Positions 26,784 through 35,851 of a stretch of 64,000 bases of DNA are shown here, piece after piece. Numbering within the stretch: position 1 is the stretch's first letter; each line of letters starts with the position of its first letter. This DNA comes from CAZPWF01 sp964590725 (GTDB lineage: Bacteria > Patescibacteriota > Saccharimonadia > Saccharimonadales > JACQNP01), in NCBI GenBank assembly GCA_964590725.1, contig CAZPWF010000001.1, forward strand, positions 43,373 through 107,372. Reading direction: 5' to 3'. The notes under the pieces were generated by a model, which did not search any database, was not told the DNA's origin, and worked only from the letters and a program-made list of their open reading frames with translations. Both the position numbers and the translations under genes were made by a program.

Positions 26784-27872
26784 GTGGGTAACCGACGTAA
26801 CGTAATCATGCTGAACGGTAAGCACTATGATGCGTTAACTGGAAAGCTAATCAAAGAATCAACACAGACTTCTACTAAAAATGCTGTAATAAAGCCAAAA
26901 CAGGCCAAATCCGGGTCAATGGACGGTGTTGTTAAAACACCAAATTCTGCAAAGTCCCACATTACTCGCTCTACTCATCAAGCAAAGAGAAGAATTGAGC
27001 GCTCAAAAACACTAATGCGCTCAGTAGTAAAAAAACCAAGCACACTTAAAACGAATAGTTCTTCGTTAAATGATATTGATAGCCCAAAAAAGCAAACTAA
27101 AAAAATTGAACACTTATCCATCCACACTGACCCAAAACGCGAACAAAGGGCAAAAAATGTAAATAGAAGCGGCCTGATCAGTAAATTCGGTGCCTCGGTG
27201 GCTAAAAAAACCAAATACTCGCCAATTCCAGTAGCACCAGAACCAAAAACTCACTCCGTCCATGCAAAACCGAATGAAACCCAAGCGCCCAAACCAACCA
27301 CAGCAAAAACATCAGAAAGCAGGTTCCAGTCTGCCGTGAATGGCGCGACAAGCCATACACAACCTAGTCCCAAACGCCCCAGTCGACGTACAAAATTAGC
27401 TCACAAACTTCGAATTAGCCCAGGTCTATTAAACGCGAGCTTTATCGTGCTCACATTTATAGTTATAGGTGGATATTTTGCATATAATAATGTCCCTAAT
27501 CTTGCTATGCGTTTAGCCGCAACGCGATCAGGTATTGACGGCTCACTACCTGAATATCATCCAGCAGGGTTCTCAATGAAAGGACCGATTCAGTACCAGC
27601 CTGGACAGATTACTATAGGTTTTCACTCAAATAGCGACGACAGAAACTACACAGTTACCCAGCGAGCATCCAAGTGGGATAGCGAAACTTTACTAGAAAA
27701 TCATGTCGCATCAAATAAGCGGGCCTATCAGACGTTTCAGGACAAAGGTAAGACTATATACATTTACGACGGCGACAGTGCTAGCTGGGTAGACAATGGC
27801 ATCTGGTATGAAGTTAATGGCAATACATCTTTAGACACAGACCAAGTGCTACGAATAGCCAACAGCTTATAG
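26784..27872 (+). CDS. Membrane-anchored protein with long basic N-terminal region
   Basis: The 362-aa product starts at GTG 26784, supported by GAGAGGGT upstream. Residues 1-215 are extremely rich in Lys, Ser, Thr and Pro and predicted disordered (KPKQAKSGS, KKPSTLKTNSSSLN). One helix follows (about 225-247), then an extracellular domain of about 115 aa (GFSMKGPIQYQPGQITIGFHSNSDDRNYTVTQ) that looks like a DUF4367-type beta domain. Similar layouts occur in CPR envelope proteins. The basic cytoplasmic region could bind nucleic acid or the inner membrane surface. The function is unknown. Confidence 0.7.
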   Translation: MGNRRNVIMLNGKHYDALTGKLIKESTQTSTKNAVIKPKQAKSGSMDGVVKTPNSAKSHITRSTHQAKRRIERSKTLMRSVVKKPSTLKTNSSSLNDIDSPKKQTKKIEHLSIHTDPKREQRAKNVNRSGLISKFGASVAKKTKYSPIPVAPEPKTHSVHAKPNETQAPKPTTAKTSESRFQSAVNGATSHTQPSPKRPSRRTKLAHKLRISPGLLNASFIVLTFIVIGGYFAYNNVPNLAMRLAATRSGIDGSLPEYHPAGFSMKGPIQYQPGQITIGFHSNSDDRNYTVTQRASKWDSETLLENHVASNKRAYQTFQDKGKTIYIYDGDSASWVDNGIWYEVNGNTSLDTDQVLRIANSL

Positions 27873-27891
27873 TTTATTTAGTACGCTAGTA

Positions 27892-27920
27892 TTGTTATAA
27901 AATCAATTTAGTGCTATAAT
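27892..27920 (+). promoter_or_regulatory. Promoter of the 93-aa membrane protein gene
   Basis: TTGTTA (27892-27897), 17-bp spacer, perfect TATAAT (27915-27920), and an ATG ten bases later. The predicted leader is about four bases. Confidence 0.65.
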
Positions 27921-27930
27921 ATTATTTATT

Positions 27931-28212
27931 ATGAACATTAGTAACCCAGAAGCACCATTTATTAGAGACAAGATCTCGCGCATTGCAACTTTAATTGGTG
28001 GCTCTGCTGCTTCTTTAGCTATTGGATTTGCATATATAGCAGACCACTCTGCTGAGGGAAATAATATTGTCTTATCGGCACCATTCGGTGAAAAGGTTGT
28101 TGGATTTGACCCTTCAGAGGTTATAGTTGGCGGATTAGCCGTCGCTGCATCCGGAATACTTCTAGGAATTGCTTCTAGGGTGTACGACGAAATCCACAAA
28201 AAGAACCAATAG
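27931..28212 (+). CDS. Small two-helix membrane protein
   Basis: The 93-aa product has helix 1 at about 17-38 (IATLIGGSAASLAIGFAYIADH) and helix 2 at about 66-86 (VIVGGLAVAASGILLGIAS), joined by a short outside loop. Promoter quality and a clean start support a real gene. I do not recognise a family. It is followed 33 bp later by gltX, which has its own -10. Confidence 0.6.
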   Translation: MNISNPEAPFIRDKISRIATLIGGSAASLAIGFAYIADHSAEGNNIVLSAPFGEKVVGFDPSEVIVGGLAVAASGILLGIASRVYDEIHKKNQ

Positions 28213-28245
28213 TAATCACTTGATAATTATCTTACAATAGAGGTA

Positions 28246-29685
28246 ATGACGATTCGAACAAGATTTGCACCAAGTCCAACCGGATTCATGCATGTAGGTA
28301 ACTTTCGTACCGGATTATTTGCATGGCTCGTGGCAAGACATTTTAACGGGACATTTATAATTCGCTTTGAGGACACCGACAAAAAACGCGAAGTAGAAGG
28401 CGCTCGCGAGCACATTCTGGGTTGTTTTGAGAAGCTCGGCATTGACTATGATGAAGGGCCTAATAAAGGCGGTAACTATGGTCCGTACATTCAAAGCGAA
28501 AGGTTAGAAAGTTATACTAAATGGGCACATAAGCTTATTGACTCAGGAAGGGCATACGCAGACCCATATACACCCGATGAAGTTCAAGAATTTCGAATAC
28601 GAGCCCAAAAAGATAAAAAACCATTTCTTTATCGCAATAATCGACCCAATAACCCGCCAATATGGGATGGAACAAAACCTCTAAGGTTCAAATCTGATCC
28701 AAAACCATACACCTGGCATGACGAAGTTATGGGCGATCTTTCTACGGGTCCTGAAGTTATTGATGACATAGTTTTAATCAAATCTGACGGTTATCCGACT
28801 TACAATTTTGCGCACATCATAGACGATTATGAAATGAAGATATCGCACGTAATTAGAGGTCAAGAATTTTTGGCCAGCACTCCAAATTACTTGAATATTT
28901 ACGAAGCACTCGAGATCGATCGACCGCTACTAGCAACCATGCCTCACATAATGGCTTCAGACGGCAAAAAGAAACTCGGCAAACGCGACGGAGCAAAAGA
29001 TATACTCGACTACGTACGCGATGGGTACCTTCCAGAGGCCTTAGTAAGCTTTATTGCGACATTGGGCTGGAATGACGGCACAGAACAAGAGATATTTACT
29101 AAAGACGAGTTGATCAATAAATTTAGTCTGGACCGTGTACAGAAAAGTGGCGCCAAATTCGACGAACAAAGACTTAAGTGGATTAACGGCTCGCTTATTA
29201 GAAATATGCCAGTAACCGAGTTATTTGAACGCTCCCAAGATTACTGGCCAGATGTATCCAGAGACGCCAACGATGAATATAAAAAACAAATTTTGAGCCT
29301 AGTCCAGGAAAGACTTAAATATCTATCAGAGATACCGGGGTTAACTAATTTCTTCTTTGTAGATCAACAAATGGACAAAGAACTTATTCTGAGCCATAAG
29401 CAATTAAAAAAAATCCCGATGATTGAGCTGAAAGAACTGCTTGTATTAACAGTAGATTCTTTTGAGCTCAGTAACTTCAAAACCGAAGACCTAACTGACC
29501 GATTAAATGCCTTGCTCGAAGCAACCGAACAAAAACCAGCAGTACTATTCAGTCTGATTCGTATCGCAACTACATGGGCACCATCGAGTCCAGGTCTTGC
29601 CGAAACTCTACAAGTCTTGGGGAAAAAAACCTCTATGGATCGTTTGAGGGCTTCGATAGATTTCTTAGCACATATCGAAGATTAA
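28246..29685 (+). CDS. gltX: Glutamyl-tRNA synthetase
   Basis: The 479-aa class I aminoacyl-tRNA synthetase has RFAPSPTGFMHVGNFRTG (HIGH-type motif FMHVGN), FEDTDKKREVEGA and the KMSKS-equivalent KKLGKRDGA (about residue 245). The length matches bacterial GluRS. The anticodon-binding C-terminal half is complete. A TACAAT at 28233-28238 lies seven bases before the ATG, so the message is predicted to be leaderless. Whether it also charges tRNA-Gln (followed by GatCAB) cannot be told here. Confidence 0.97.
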   Translation: MTIRTRFAPSPTGFMHVGNFRTGLFAWLVARHFNGTFIIRFEDTDKKREVEGAREHILGCFEKLGIDYDEGPNKGGNYGPYIQSERLESYTKWAHKLIDSGRAYADPYTPDEVQEFRIRAQKDKKPFLYRNNRPNNPPIWDGTKPLRFKSDPKPYTWHDEVMGDLSTGPEVIDDIVLIKSDGYPTYNFAHIIDDYEMKISHVIRGQEFLASTPNYLNIYEALEIDRPLLATMPHIMASDGKKKLGKRDGAKDILDYVRDGYLPEALVSFIATLGWNDGTEQEIFTKDELINKFSLDRVQKSGAKFDEQRLKWINGSLIRNMPVTELFERSQDYWPDVSRDANDEYKKQILSLVQERLKYLSEIPGLTNFFFVDQQMDKELILSHKQLKKIPMIELKELLVLTVDSFELSNFKTEDLTDRLNALLEATEQKPAVLFSLIRIATTWAPSSPGLAETLQVLGKKTSMDRLRASIDFLAHIED

Positions 29686-29718
29686 ATACTAGGTATAGCA
29701 TCAAACCATAAGCATTGT

Positions 29719-29724
29719 TACAAT
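29719..29724 (+). promoter_or_regulatory. -10 element, leaderless-type promoter of the DUF3048 gene
   Basis: TACAAT lies seven bases before the ATG at 29732. Confidence 0.5.
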
Positions 29725-29731
29725 GTAGGTT

Positions 29732-31033
29732 ATGATTGAAGATTTTATGCCGGGCGGCCAAAAGCGCTCTATACCGGCTCCGGTAACTATTACCGATTAT
29801 GACTCGTTTGAAGACCAGATAGTCGAACCCGACTTCATACCTCCAGAAACAATCCCAACAAACATGATCACCAGTAGCGCAGACGATGCTAGCGAAGACG
29901 GAATCGAGGCGATTAACGACGAGGCGCCAGAAGACAACACCGATTACTCAAAAACACCCGAAAAAAAACCAAAGCGATTTAGACTACCTCAGCTCACAAA
30001 GAAACAATGGATAATTGCTGCGATTATTTTTGCAGTTATAGCTTTAATTATTGGGTTTTTTATTTGGAAGGTCACCCACAAATCAAAACCAGTAACGTCT
30101 ACAACCGTAGCAGAACAGAAACCTACAGAACCGCCAAAACCTGTAGTTTACACATCCAAGTTAACGGGTGCAGTAGTAACTCAACCAGAATCTGATTTAC
30201 CTGTAACAGCAATGATGATAGAAAACAGTCCTGATGCCAGACCTCAGGCCGGGCTTAAAGACGCTGGCGTTGTTTATGAAGCGGTAGCGGAAGGTGGCAT
30301 TACGCGCTTTTTAACTCTCTTTCAAGAAGCGCAACCAAACTATATGGGGCCAGTACGTAGTGTCCGCCCATACTATCTTGACTGGTTAGTGCCTTTTGAC
30401 GCTCCTGTTGCACACGTCGGCGGGAGTGGCGAAGCCTTAGCCCAAATACGAGCCGAAGGTATTAAAGATCTTGATTACGCTCAAAATAGTAAATTCTATC
30501 ACCGTGTCAGCAACCGCTACGCTCCCCATAATGTATATACGAGCCGAGCGGAAATGCTAGAACTTCAGAAGAGTAAAGGCTGGACAACAAGTACCTTCGT
30601 TGGCTGGGCGCGTAAAGAAGATAAGCCAAGTACAGCACCGAATGCTAAGTCCATTGACTTTGCAATATCAGGTTTCTTATATAACCCACACTACGACTAT
30701 GACGCCGCAAGCAACTCGTACAAAAGGAGCCAAGCTGGAAAACCTCACGTCGATGAAAAAAGCGGCGCCCAAATAAACCCTAAAACCGTTATTGCAATTG
30801 TCGTTCCAAAAAGTATTCATCCCGATGGGGTTCATACTATTTATAACACCAGCGGCAGTGGGAAAGCCTATATTTTTCAAGATGGTACGGTAACTGAAGG
30901 TGTCTGGGAAAAGAAGGATCGGAAGAGCGAAATGCGATTTGGTGACGCAAATAGTTCGCCACTAGCTCTCAACAAAGGTAACACCTGGATAAGCGTGGTT
31001 GGGGAGCCAGGAGCCGTAACCTACTCACCGTAA
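29732..31033 (+). CDS. DUF3048 (YerB-like) membrane-anchored protein
   Basis: The 433-aa product has an acidic cytoplasmic N-terminus (1-85), one helix (about 91-112; WIIAAIIFAVIALIIGFFIW) and a Pro/Thr linker. The DUF3048 domain follows (about 140-430): VTAMMIENSPDARPQAGLKDAGVVYEAVAEGGITRFLTLF, then PVRSVRPYYLDWL, then HVGGSGEAL. Bacillus YerB belongs to this family, whose biochemical role is not established. It is followed 5 bp later by a histidine kinase gene, so it may be the kinase's sensory partner or simply an envelope protein in the same unit. Confidence 0.88.
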   Translation: MIEDFMPGGQKRSIPAPVTITDYDSFEDQIVEPDFIPPETIPTNMITSSADDASEDGIEAINDEAPEDNTDYSKTPEKKPKRFRLPQLTKKQWIIAAIIFAVIALIIGFFIWKVTHKSKPVTSTTVAEQKPTEPPKPVVYTSKLTGAVVTQPESDLPVTAMMIENSPDARPQAGLKDAGVVYEAVAEGGITRFLTLFQEAQPNYMGPVRSVRPYYLDWLVPFDAPVAHVGGSGEALAQIRAEGIKDLDYAQNSKFYHRVSNRYAPHNVYTSRAEMLELQKSKGWTTSTFVGWARKEDKPSTAPNAKSIDFAISGFLYNPHYDYDAASNSYKRSQAGKPHVDEKSGAQINPKTVIAIVVPKSIHPDGVHTIYNTSGSGKAYIFQDGTVTEGVWEKKDRKSEMRFGDANSSPLALNKGNTWISVVGEPGAVTYSP

Positions 31034-31038
31034 TCATT

Positions 31039-32574
31039 ATGGACCACTTCAAACAACTCCAGAGTAAAGTAACAAACTATCTAGCAATTACTATTATCCT
31101 GAGTAATATCATTTTCATAACACTTTGTTGGTGGCTTTTTACTGCACAACCTATACCTATCATGGTATCAATCGGGCTGCTCTGTATTACTTCTATATTA
31201 GTTGGCGCCTTACTCGGATCAAAAGCCAGCCAATATGCACTTGAACCTTTGCGACTACTTAGACAAGCTATCCTGCACGTGTCCCCAGAAGAAAGAGATA
31301 TGCCGCCACCAAATATCGACAAAGTTCGCCTGGGTCGTGAATTAGTTACAGCATTAGTAATGCAGGTTTACCAGTTCGCTAGCCAACAAAATAATACCGA
31401 CATTACAGAGCACCGCAAAGAGATCGTTCAGGCAGCAAACATAGTGAGTCATTTACCGTTACCACTATTTGTATTTAACAAAACTCAAGTGGTCACAAAT
31501 GCAAGCGATATCGCGCTTCAATATTGTCAGATGGAAAGTTCAAAATTGTTTGGCAAGGCGCTGTATGAGAGTGTTAATTTGGAATTTCCAAGTGAACTTA
31601 CATTAGAAAAATGGCTACAAGACTGTATAGACAATAAGATCACTGACACAGCATACTGGGAACGGGTGAGAATACGACTACCCGATGATGCTGCCATAAA
31701 ACAATGCGACATAGCAGCTTACTATAACAAGGACAACCCAAGTGGTACCGAGTTTATTGTAACGCTGTTCGACCGCACCGCCCAATACAATCAAGATGAC
31801 GAAGCAATGAGTTTCGTGGCGCTAGCAGTTCACGAGCTTCGCACGCCATTAACTATGCTTAGGGGATACATTGAAGTCTTTCAGGATGAACTATCCGATC
31901 AGCTGGACGATGAGCTAAAAGGGTTTATGCATAAAATGGAAGCCGCAGCCAGTCAGCTTACAGCATTTGTAAACAACATACTCAATGTATCCAGAATTGA
32001 AGCCAATCAAATGTCTATGCAACTTCATGAAGAAAATTGGGAACAAACACTCAGAAATGCTTGCGAGGACGCTGAAATGCGAGCTAAAGTGCACGACATA
32101 GCCTTCGAATTTAAAATTGCTAAAGACCTGCCAACAGTAGCAGTTGACCGTATAAGTATTTATGAGGTTGTTAATAATCTACTGGAAAACGCCATAAAAT
32201 ATAGTCCAAATACTAAGAATATAATAATCAGCAGCAATCTCGACGATCAAGGTAACGTAGAGACCACTGTCCAAGACTTCGGATTAGGTATCCCGCCAAA
32301 TGTAATCCCTAATTTATTTGATAAATTCTACAGAAACCACCGAACGAAAACCGAAGTAGGCGGCACCGGCCTTGGTCTGTTCTTGTGTAAATCGATTATT
32401 GATGCGCACGGTGGAGAAGTTTGGGCCAAATCAAAAGTAGGGGAAGGTAGCACCTTCGGTTTTACCGTTCAGCCATACTCAAAACTTGCCGATGAGCTCA
32501 AAAATGGAGATAATACAGATGTCACTCGCACAGCTCATGGTTGGATTAAAAATCACTCATTGTATCGGAGATAA
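31039..32574 (+). CDS. Sensor histidine kinase
   Basis: The 511-aa product has two N-terminal helices (about 14-36 and 41-60) and a PAS-like region (about 130-240). The HisKA phospho-acceptor is in ALAVHELRTPLTML (about residue 266). The ATPase domain has an N box (NNLLENAIKYSPN), G boxes (VQDFGLGIPP, GGTGLGLFLCKS) and an F box. It is followed 3 bp later by a receiver gene, forming a cognate pair. There is almost no outside loop between the helices, so the signal is probably sensed in the membrane, by the PAS-like domain, or through the DUF3048 neighbour. Confidence 0.95.
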   Translation: MDHFKQLQSKVTNYLAITIILSNIIFITLCWWLFTAQPIPIMVSIGLLCITSILVGALLGSKASQYALEPLRLLRQAILHVSPEERDMPPPNIDKVRLGRELVTALVMQVYQFASQQNNTDITEHRKEIVQAANIVSHLPLPLFVFNKTQVVTNASDIALQYCQMESSKLFGKALYESVNLEFPSELTLEKWLQDCIDNKITDTAYWERVRIRLPDDAAIKQCDIAAYYNKDNPSGTEFIVTLFDRTAQYNQDDEAMSFVALAVHELRTPLTMLRGYIEVFQDELSDQLDDELKGFMHKMEAAASQLTAFVNNILNVSRIEANQMSMQLHEENWEQTLRNACEDAEMRAKVHDIAFEFKIAKDLPTVAVDRISIYEVVNNLLENAIKYSPNTKNIIISSNLDDQGNVETTVQDFGLGIPPNVIPNLFDKFYRNHRTKTEVGGTGLGLFLCKSIIDAHGGEVWAKSKVGEGSTFGFTVQPYSKLADELKNGDNTDVTRTAHGWIKNHSLYRR

Positions 32575-32577
32575 GTT

Positions 32578-32967
32578 TTGGATCAAAAGGCAGCAGCATC
32601 AAAAAAAGTACTTTGCATAGAAGATGAACATTTTATCAGTGAACTTTACGTACGCGCGCTTACCAAAGCAGGTTTTGAGGTCACCACCGCGATCGACGGC
32701 GAGACCGGTCTCAAAGAATCCCTCACCGATGCTTATGACGTTATATTGCTCGACATAATGATACCCACCATAACAGGCATCGAAGTACTCAAACGCCTCA
32801 GAGACCCCAGCCAGCCACAAATCCACAGCAAAATTATTATTACGACTAACCTAGAGCAAGGTATCCACGGCCGAGAGGATATCGAAAAACAAGCCGATGG
32901 CTACGTCATCAAGGCAGAGATAACCCCGCGACAACTTGTTGAATTTATAAATCAACTCTACGTCTAG
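32578..32967 (+). CDS. Stand-alone receiver-domain response regulator
   Basis: The 129-aa product starts at TTG 32578, with GGAG just upstream. It is a CheY-like receiver only: acidic pair in CIEDEHF, phospho-acceptor in LLDIMIP, Thr in IITTN and Lys in VIKAEI. No output domain is present, so the signal must pass to another protein. It is coupled to the kinase gene upstream. No DNA-binding regulator lies next to it. Confidence 0.93.
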   Translation: MDQKAAASKKVLCIEDEHFISELYVRALTKAGFEVTTAIDGETGLKESLTDAYDVILLDIMIPTITGIEVLKRLRDPSQPQIHSKIIITTNLEQGIHGREDIEKQADGYVIKAEITPRQLVEFINQLYV

Positions 32968-33255
32968 ATTGTATTTGTTTACAAAACGCTCATGTATTAC
33001 AATAAGTCTTACTAGTTGTGGGCGTACTCTCCGGTGTTTGACGCATTAGAGTTTTCACACCCAGACTTATATAAACTTCAGCAATCATACTTCGGTCCCT
33101 GTGCGCTATTTCAAGCAACAACTTCCTGTGTAATCAAAAGAGTTTAGAACGGTTCACTCTTTCTTGACAGGCAGTTCCTCTCAATCAAAACCCGTTCGTC
33201 TTATTTATAAAGATTAGGACGGTGTCTTTTTGTACACCGAACAGAGGAGCTTGAA
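32968..33255. promoter_or_regulatory. Spacer and control region upstream of the umu-type operon
   Basis: 288 bp without an ORF. A TTGACA occurs at about 33164. A hairpin CGGTGT/ACACCG (33220-33225 with 33234-33239) ends five bases before the GAGGAG ribosome site of the first gene, where it could affect translation. No canonical LexA box of the E. coli or Bacillus type was found. Confidence 0.4.
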
Positions 33256-33498
33256 ATGTCTTATATCAATCAAACAGTCAGCGTAAACGCCTTTTATTTC
33301 TTAAACTGCCTAGGCGAAATGAAAACCTTCCCAAAACAAATAGAGCTGGACAACACTAGCTACACATTTAACGACGGGCTGCAGTATCTTATACAAAAAG
33401 GCCAGCAGGTGATACGCATATTTGAAATGACAGACGGTCAGACCACCTTCCGCTTGCGACACGAAGACAACTGCTGGACATTGGTCGGCACAAAATGA
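33256..33498 (+). CDS. Small unknown protein, first gene of the umu-type operon
   Basis: The 80-aa product has a strong GAGGAG site eight bases before the ATG. Its stop overlaps the next ATG (ATGA at 33495-33498), so translation of the UmuD-like gene is coupled to it. The sequence suggests a small alpha-beta domain (FLNCLGEMKTFPKQIELDN, then QVIRIFEMTDGQTTFRLRHED). I do not recognise it. By position it may be a regulator or accessory factor of the polymerase, comparable in place (not in sequence) to operon partners of other translesion systems. Confidence 0.7.
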   Translation: MSYINQTVSVNAFYFLNCLGEMKTFPKQIELDNTSYTFNDGLQYLIQKGQQVIRIFEMTDGQTTFRLRHEDNCWTLVGTK

Positions 33499-33824
33499 TG
33501 AATAACGAAGAGGGTGTGACAGTCCATACTGGTTTTCCTAACCCTGCGACTGATTCAAACATAATTCCTTTGGACCTAAGTAAGCTACTCATTAAACATC
33601 CACTGAGTACTTTCTATATGCGCATAGACACTTCGGAATGGGAAGATCGCGGTGTCTATAAAGACGATCTGGTGATTATCGATAAGTCTTTAGCGCCCAG
33701 ATCGACAGATCTAGTAATCTGGTGGGGAGGGTCCTACTTTACTTTATCAAAATTCAACAAGCTGCCACTAGATAGCATTGTATGGGGTGTTGTAACATCG
33801 GCTATCCACCAATATAGATCATGA
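33495..33824 (+). CDS. UmuD-like protein lacking the canonical Ser-Lys dyad
   Basis: The 109-aa product aligns with E. coli UmuD from its cleavage point: GFPNPATD matches GFPSPAAD, followed by LDLSKLLIKHP. Only 12 residues precede it, without the Cys-Gly cleavage site. Ungapped alignment of YMRIDTSEWEDRGVYKDDLVI to the UmuD block puts Glu48 at the catalytic Ser60 position (Ser47 is one before). FTLSKF puts Ser85 at Lys97 (Lys86 is one after). About 20 residues near the C-terminus are also missing. It therefore looks like a naturally pre-cleaved, probably non-proteolytic UmuD' analogue. It overlaps both neighbours by 4 bp, next to a UmuC. Confidence 0.8.
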   Translation: MMNNEEGVTVHTGFPNPATDSNIIPLDLSKLLIKHPLSTFYMRIDTSEWEDRGVYKDDLVIIDKSLAPRSTDLVIWWGGSYFTLSKFNKLPLDSIVWGVVTSAIHQYRS

Positions 33825-35101
33825 AAAAACCAATATTTGCATTGATCGATTGTAATAATTTCTTCGTAAGCTGCGTGCGCATTTTCCGACCAGACTTAGA
33901 AGGCAAGCCAGTAGTCGCATTATCAAGTAATGACGGCTGCGTAGTGGCTCGCAGCAACGAAGCAAAGGCTTTAGGCATACCAATGGGGGCGCCAGCTTTC
34001 AAGTGGAAGCACCTTTTTCAAAAACACAATGTAATACAATTCTCTGGCAATTTCGAGCTATATGCTGATATATCTCGTCGCATCACAACCCTACTAACAT
34101 CAATTACTCCTCATATAGAAATTTACTCTGTTGACGAATCATTTTTAGATCTGTCGGAGCTAGAAATTGATAACTACACAAAATGGGGAGCAGAAGTACG
34201 ATACAGAATCCTGCAGTGGACCGGCATGCCGGTATCAATTGGTATAGCCGGCAGCAAAACCCTAGCCAAGCTTGCCGGTGATCGTGCAAAAAAAGAACCT
34301 TCTCTTAGTGGCGTACTAGACCTGTATACCTCAAGCGAAGAAGATAGAATTGATCATTTATCTCAAGTGCCACTAGAAGATATTTGGGGTGTAGGCCGGA
34401 AACTAACCCCTAAGCTAAAAGCCGAAGGTTTATTTACGGCAGCCGATATGATCAAACTTCGACCACAACTAGCTCAAAGCCTAATGGGGATACATGGCAG
34501 ACAGCTAGTAGCCGAATTACAAGGCATGAGTTGTCTATCGTTACAAAAAACCAGCAAACCAGCTCAAAGCATCGCTAACACCAGAACTTTCGGTGAAGAT
34601 ACTAATCAATTTCAGGTTCTCGAAGCAGCTGTAGCATCCTTCGTCGCAAATACAGCCCGCAAGCTCCGCGCCAGCCACCAGCTAACTACTAAGGCCGGTA
34701 TTTTTATTGCCACCAATAAGCATAAACCTGGCTTTCAAACCAAGGTAGAAAATATTCACTTCTCGTCACCAACTGCTGACACCGGCTATATAACCCATAC
34801 CATAATCCAGAAATTACGTAATATGTTCAATCCCCAGGACTTTTATCATAGGGCAGGGGTTTGGTTGTATGACTTAATACCAGAAAACGCATTTCAGATA
34901 GACCTAATGGGTGAGTCGAGACCAGATAGGTTTGATATCTCTAATCAACGTATGCGCGCCTTAGACAGCTTAAATACCCGATATGGTAAGCGCACTGTCT
35001 ACTTTGCTGCGGAAGATTTAGGCAAAAGTTGGCAACCAAAGCGGGGACTGCAAATGCCTCGCTTCACTACACGTTGGAGCGAATTGCCAAGAATAAAATA
35101 A
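33821..35101 (+). CDS. umuC: UmuC-type Y-family DNA polymerase (Pol V catalytic subunit)
   Basis: The 426-aa product has the length of E. coli UmuC (422). Palm motif 1 is FALIDCNNFFVSCVRIF (metal Asp). The VARSNEAKALGIPMGAP finger region and the metal Asp-Glu pair in IYSVDESFLDLS follow. Next come the helix-hairpin-helix VPLEDIWGVGRKL and a little-finger domain. A C-terminal DUF4113-type tail is present (RMRALDSLNTRYGKRTVYFAAEDLGKSWQPKR). It performs error-prone bypass of DNA lesions. It overlaps the UmuD-like gene by 4 bp (ATGA), so the subunits are made together. No SOS box was recognised. Confidence 0.96.
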   Translation: MKKPIFALIDCNNFFVSCVRIFRPDLEGKPVVALSSNDGCVVARSNEAKALGIPMGAPAFKWKHLFQKHNVIQFSGNFELYADISRRITTLLTSITPHIEIYSVDESFLDLSELEIDNYTKWGAEVRYRILQWTGMPVSIGIAGSKTLAKLAGDRAKKEPSLSGVLDLYTSSEEDRIDHLSQVPLEDIWGVGRKLTPKLKAEGLFTAADMIKLRPQLAQSLMGIHGRQLVAELQGMSCLSLQKTSKPAQSIANTRTFGEDTNQFQVLEAAVASFVANTARKLRASHQLTTKAGIFIATNKHKPGFQTKVENIHFSSPTADTGYITHTIIQKLRNMFNPQDFYHRAGVWLYDLIPENAFQIDLMGESRPDRFDISNQRMRALDSLNTRYGKRTVYFAAEDLGKSWQPKRGLQMPRFTTRWSELPRIK

Positions 35102-35152
35102 CCAAAACGCTTATGCTTGCGTTGGAAATGCTAGACTGAGAGAATGTAGGCA

Positions 35153-35851
35153 ATGATGGAACACATTCCGCGTATTGGGATACTCGCTTCGGGCGGAGGG
35201 ACAACCGCTGAAGCTCTAGCAAGGGCTATTCATGATGGTCAAATAAACGCAGAAATCGGCTTAGTTATATCTAGTAGAAAAAATGCAGGTATTTTAGAAA
35301 AAGTAGAGCGATGGAACGCCGATTGGGGTTTTGTTGTAGAGCCTGCTGTTATTAATAACTACACACACCCTGAGGGACCTAGAATGCGCGGACAGAGCCA
35401 AGAAGCAGCAGAGGTGATATGTGAACTAGGCCAAAAAAACGGTTTGAATTTATTTGCCCAACTTGGCTATATGGTAATCGGAAATGATCCATATATTTGT
35501 GAATGGGGGTTTATCCCCGAAAAGCACTCATCCATCTACCAAGCGAGAGCAATAAACACACATCCTGGAACATTACCACTAACAGCAGATACTCACGGAG
35601 ATGGAGCCTCAGAGTTAATGTTGACCGCATACCGAAAAGGAGAAATTACTGAAGCAAAGCATTCGCTTCACGTAGTAGCAGAAGAGGTTGACGCTGGACC
35701 ATTAATCGCTGAGCATCCTGTAACTATTGAGTTTGGCGATACGAAAGAAACGCTATTTGACCGTATACAACTAATCGAAAAAGCAGTAATAGGCTACGCG
35801 ATCGACTCATTTATTCGCGGCCAACAGGAGTACCAAAATGGAAATTCATGA
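35153..35851 (+). CDS. purN: Phosphoribosylglycinamide formyltransferase
   Basis: The 232-aa product is slightly longer than typical PurN (about 212). Motifs: RIGILASGGGTTAEAL (phosphate loop), NTHPG (catalytic Asn-His), and EEVDAGPLIAEHPV (catalytic Asp). It converts GAR to FGAR with 10-formyl-THF. An insertion (YTHPEGPRMRGQSQEAAEVI) and a GDGASELM stretch are unusual, but the catalytic triad is intact. It starts a four-gene purine unit and overlaps purL by 14 bp. An extended -10 TGCTAGACT lies upstream (about 35128-35136). Confidence 0.9.
   Translation: MMEHIPRIGILASGGGTTAEALARAIHDGQINAEIGLVISSRKNAGILEKVERWNADWGFVVEPAVINNYTHPEGPRMRGQSQEAAEVICELGQKNGLNLFAQLGYMVIGNDPYICEWGFIPEKHSSIYQARAINTHPGTLPLTADTHGDGASELMLTAYRKGEITEAKHSLHVVAEEVDAGPLIAEHPVTIEFGDTKETLFDRIQLIEKAVIGYAIDSFIRGQQEYQNGNS

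Noticed and set aside
32968..33255. LexA/SOS box upstream of the umu-type operon
   Set aside because: GAACGGTTC at about 33147 has the wrong spacing for CGAAC-N4-GTTCG and no CTG-N10-CAG site is present. Control may be different or absent.
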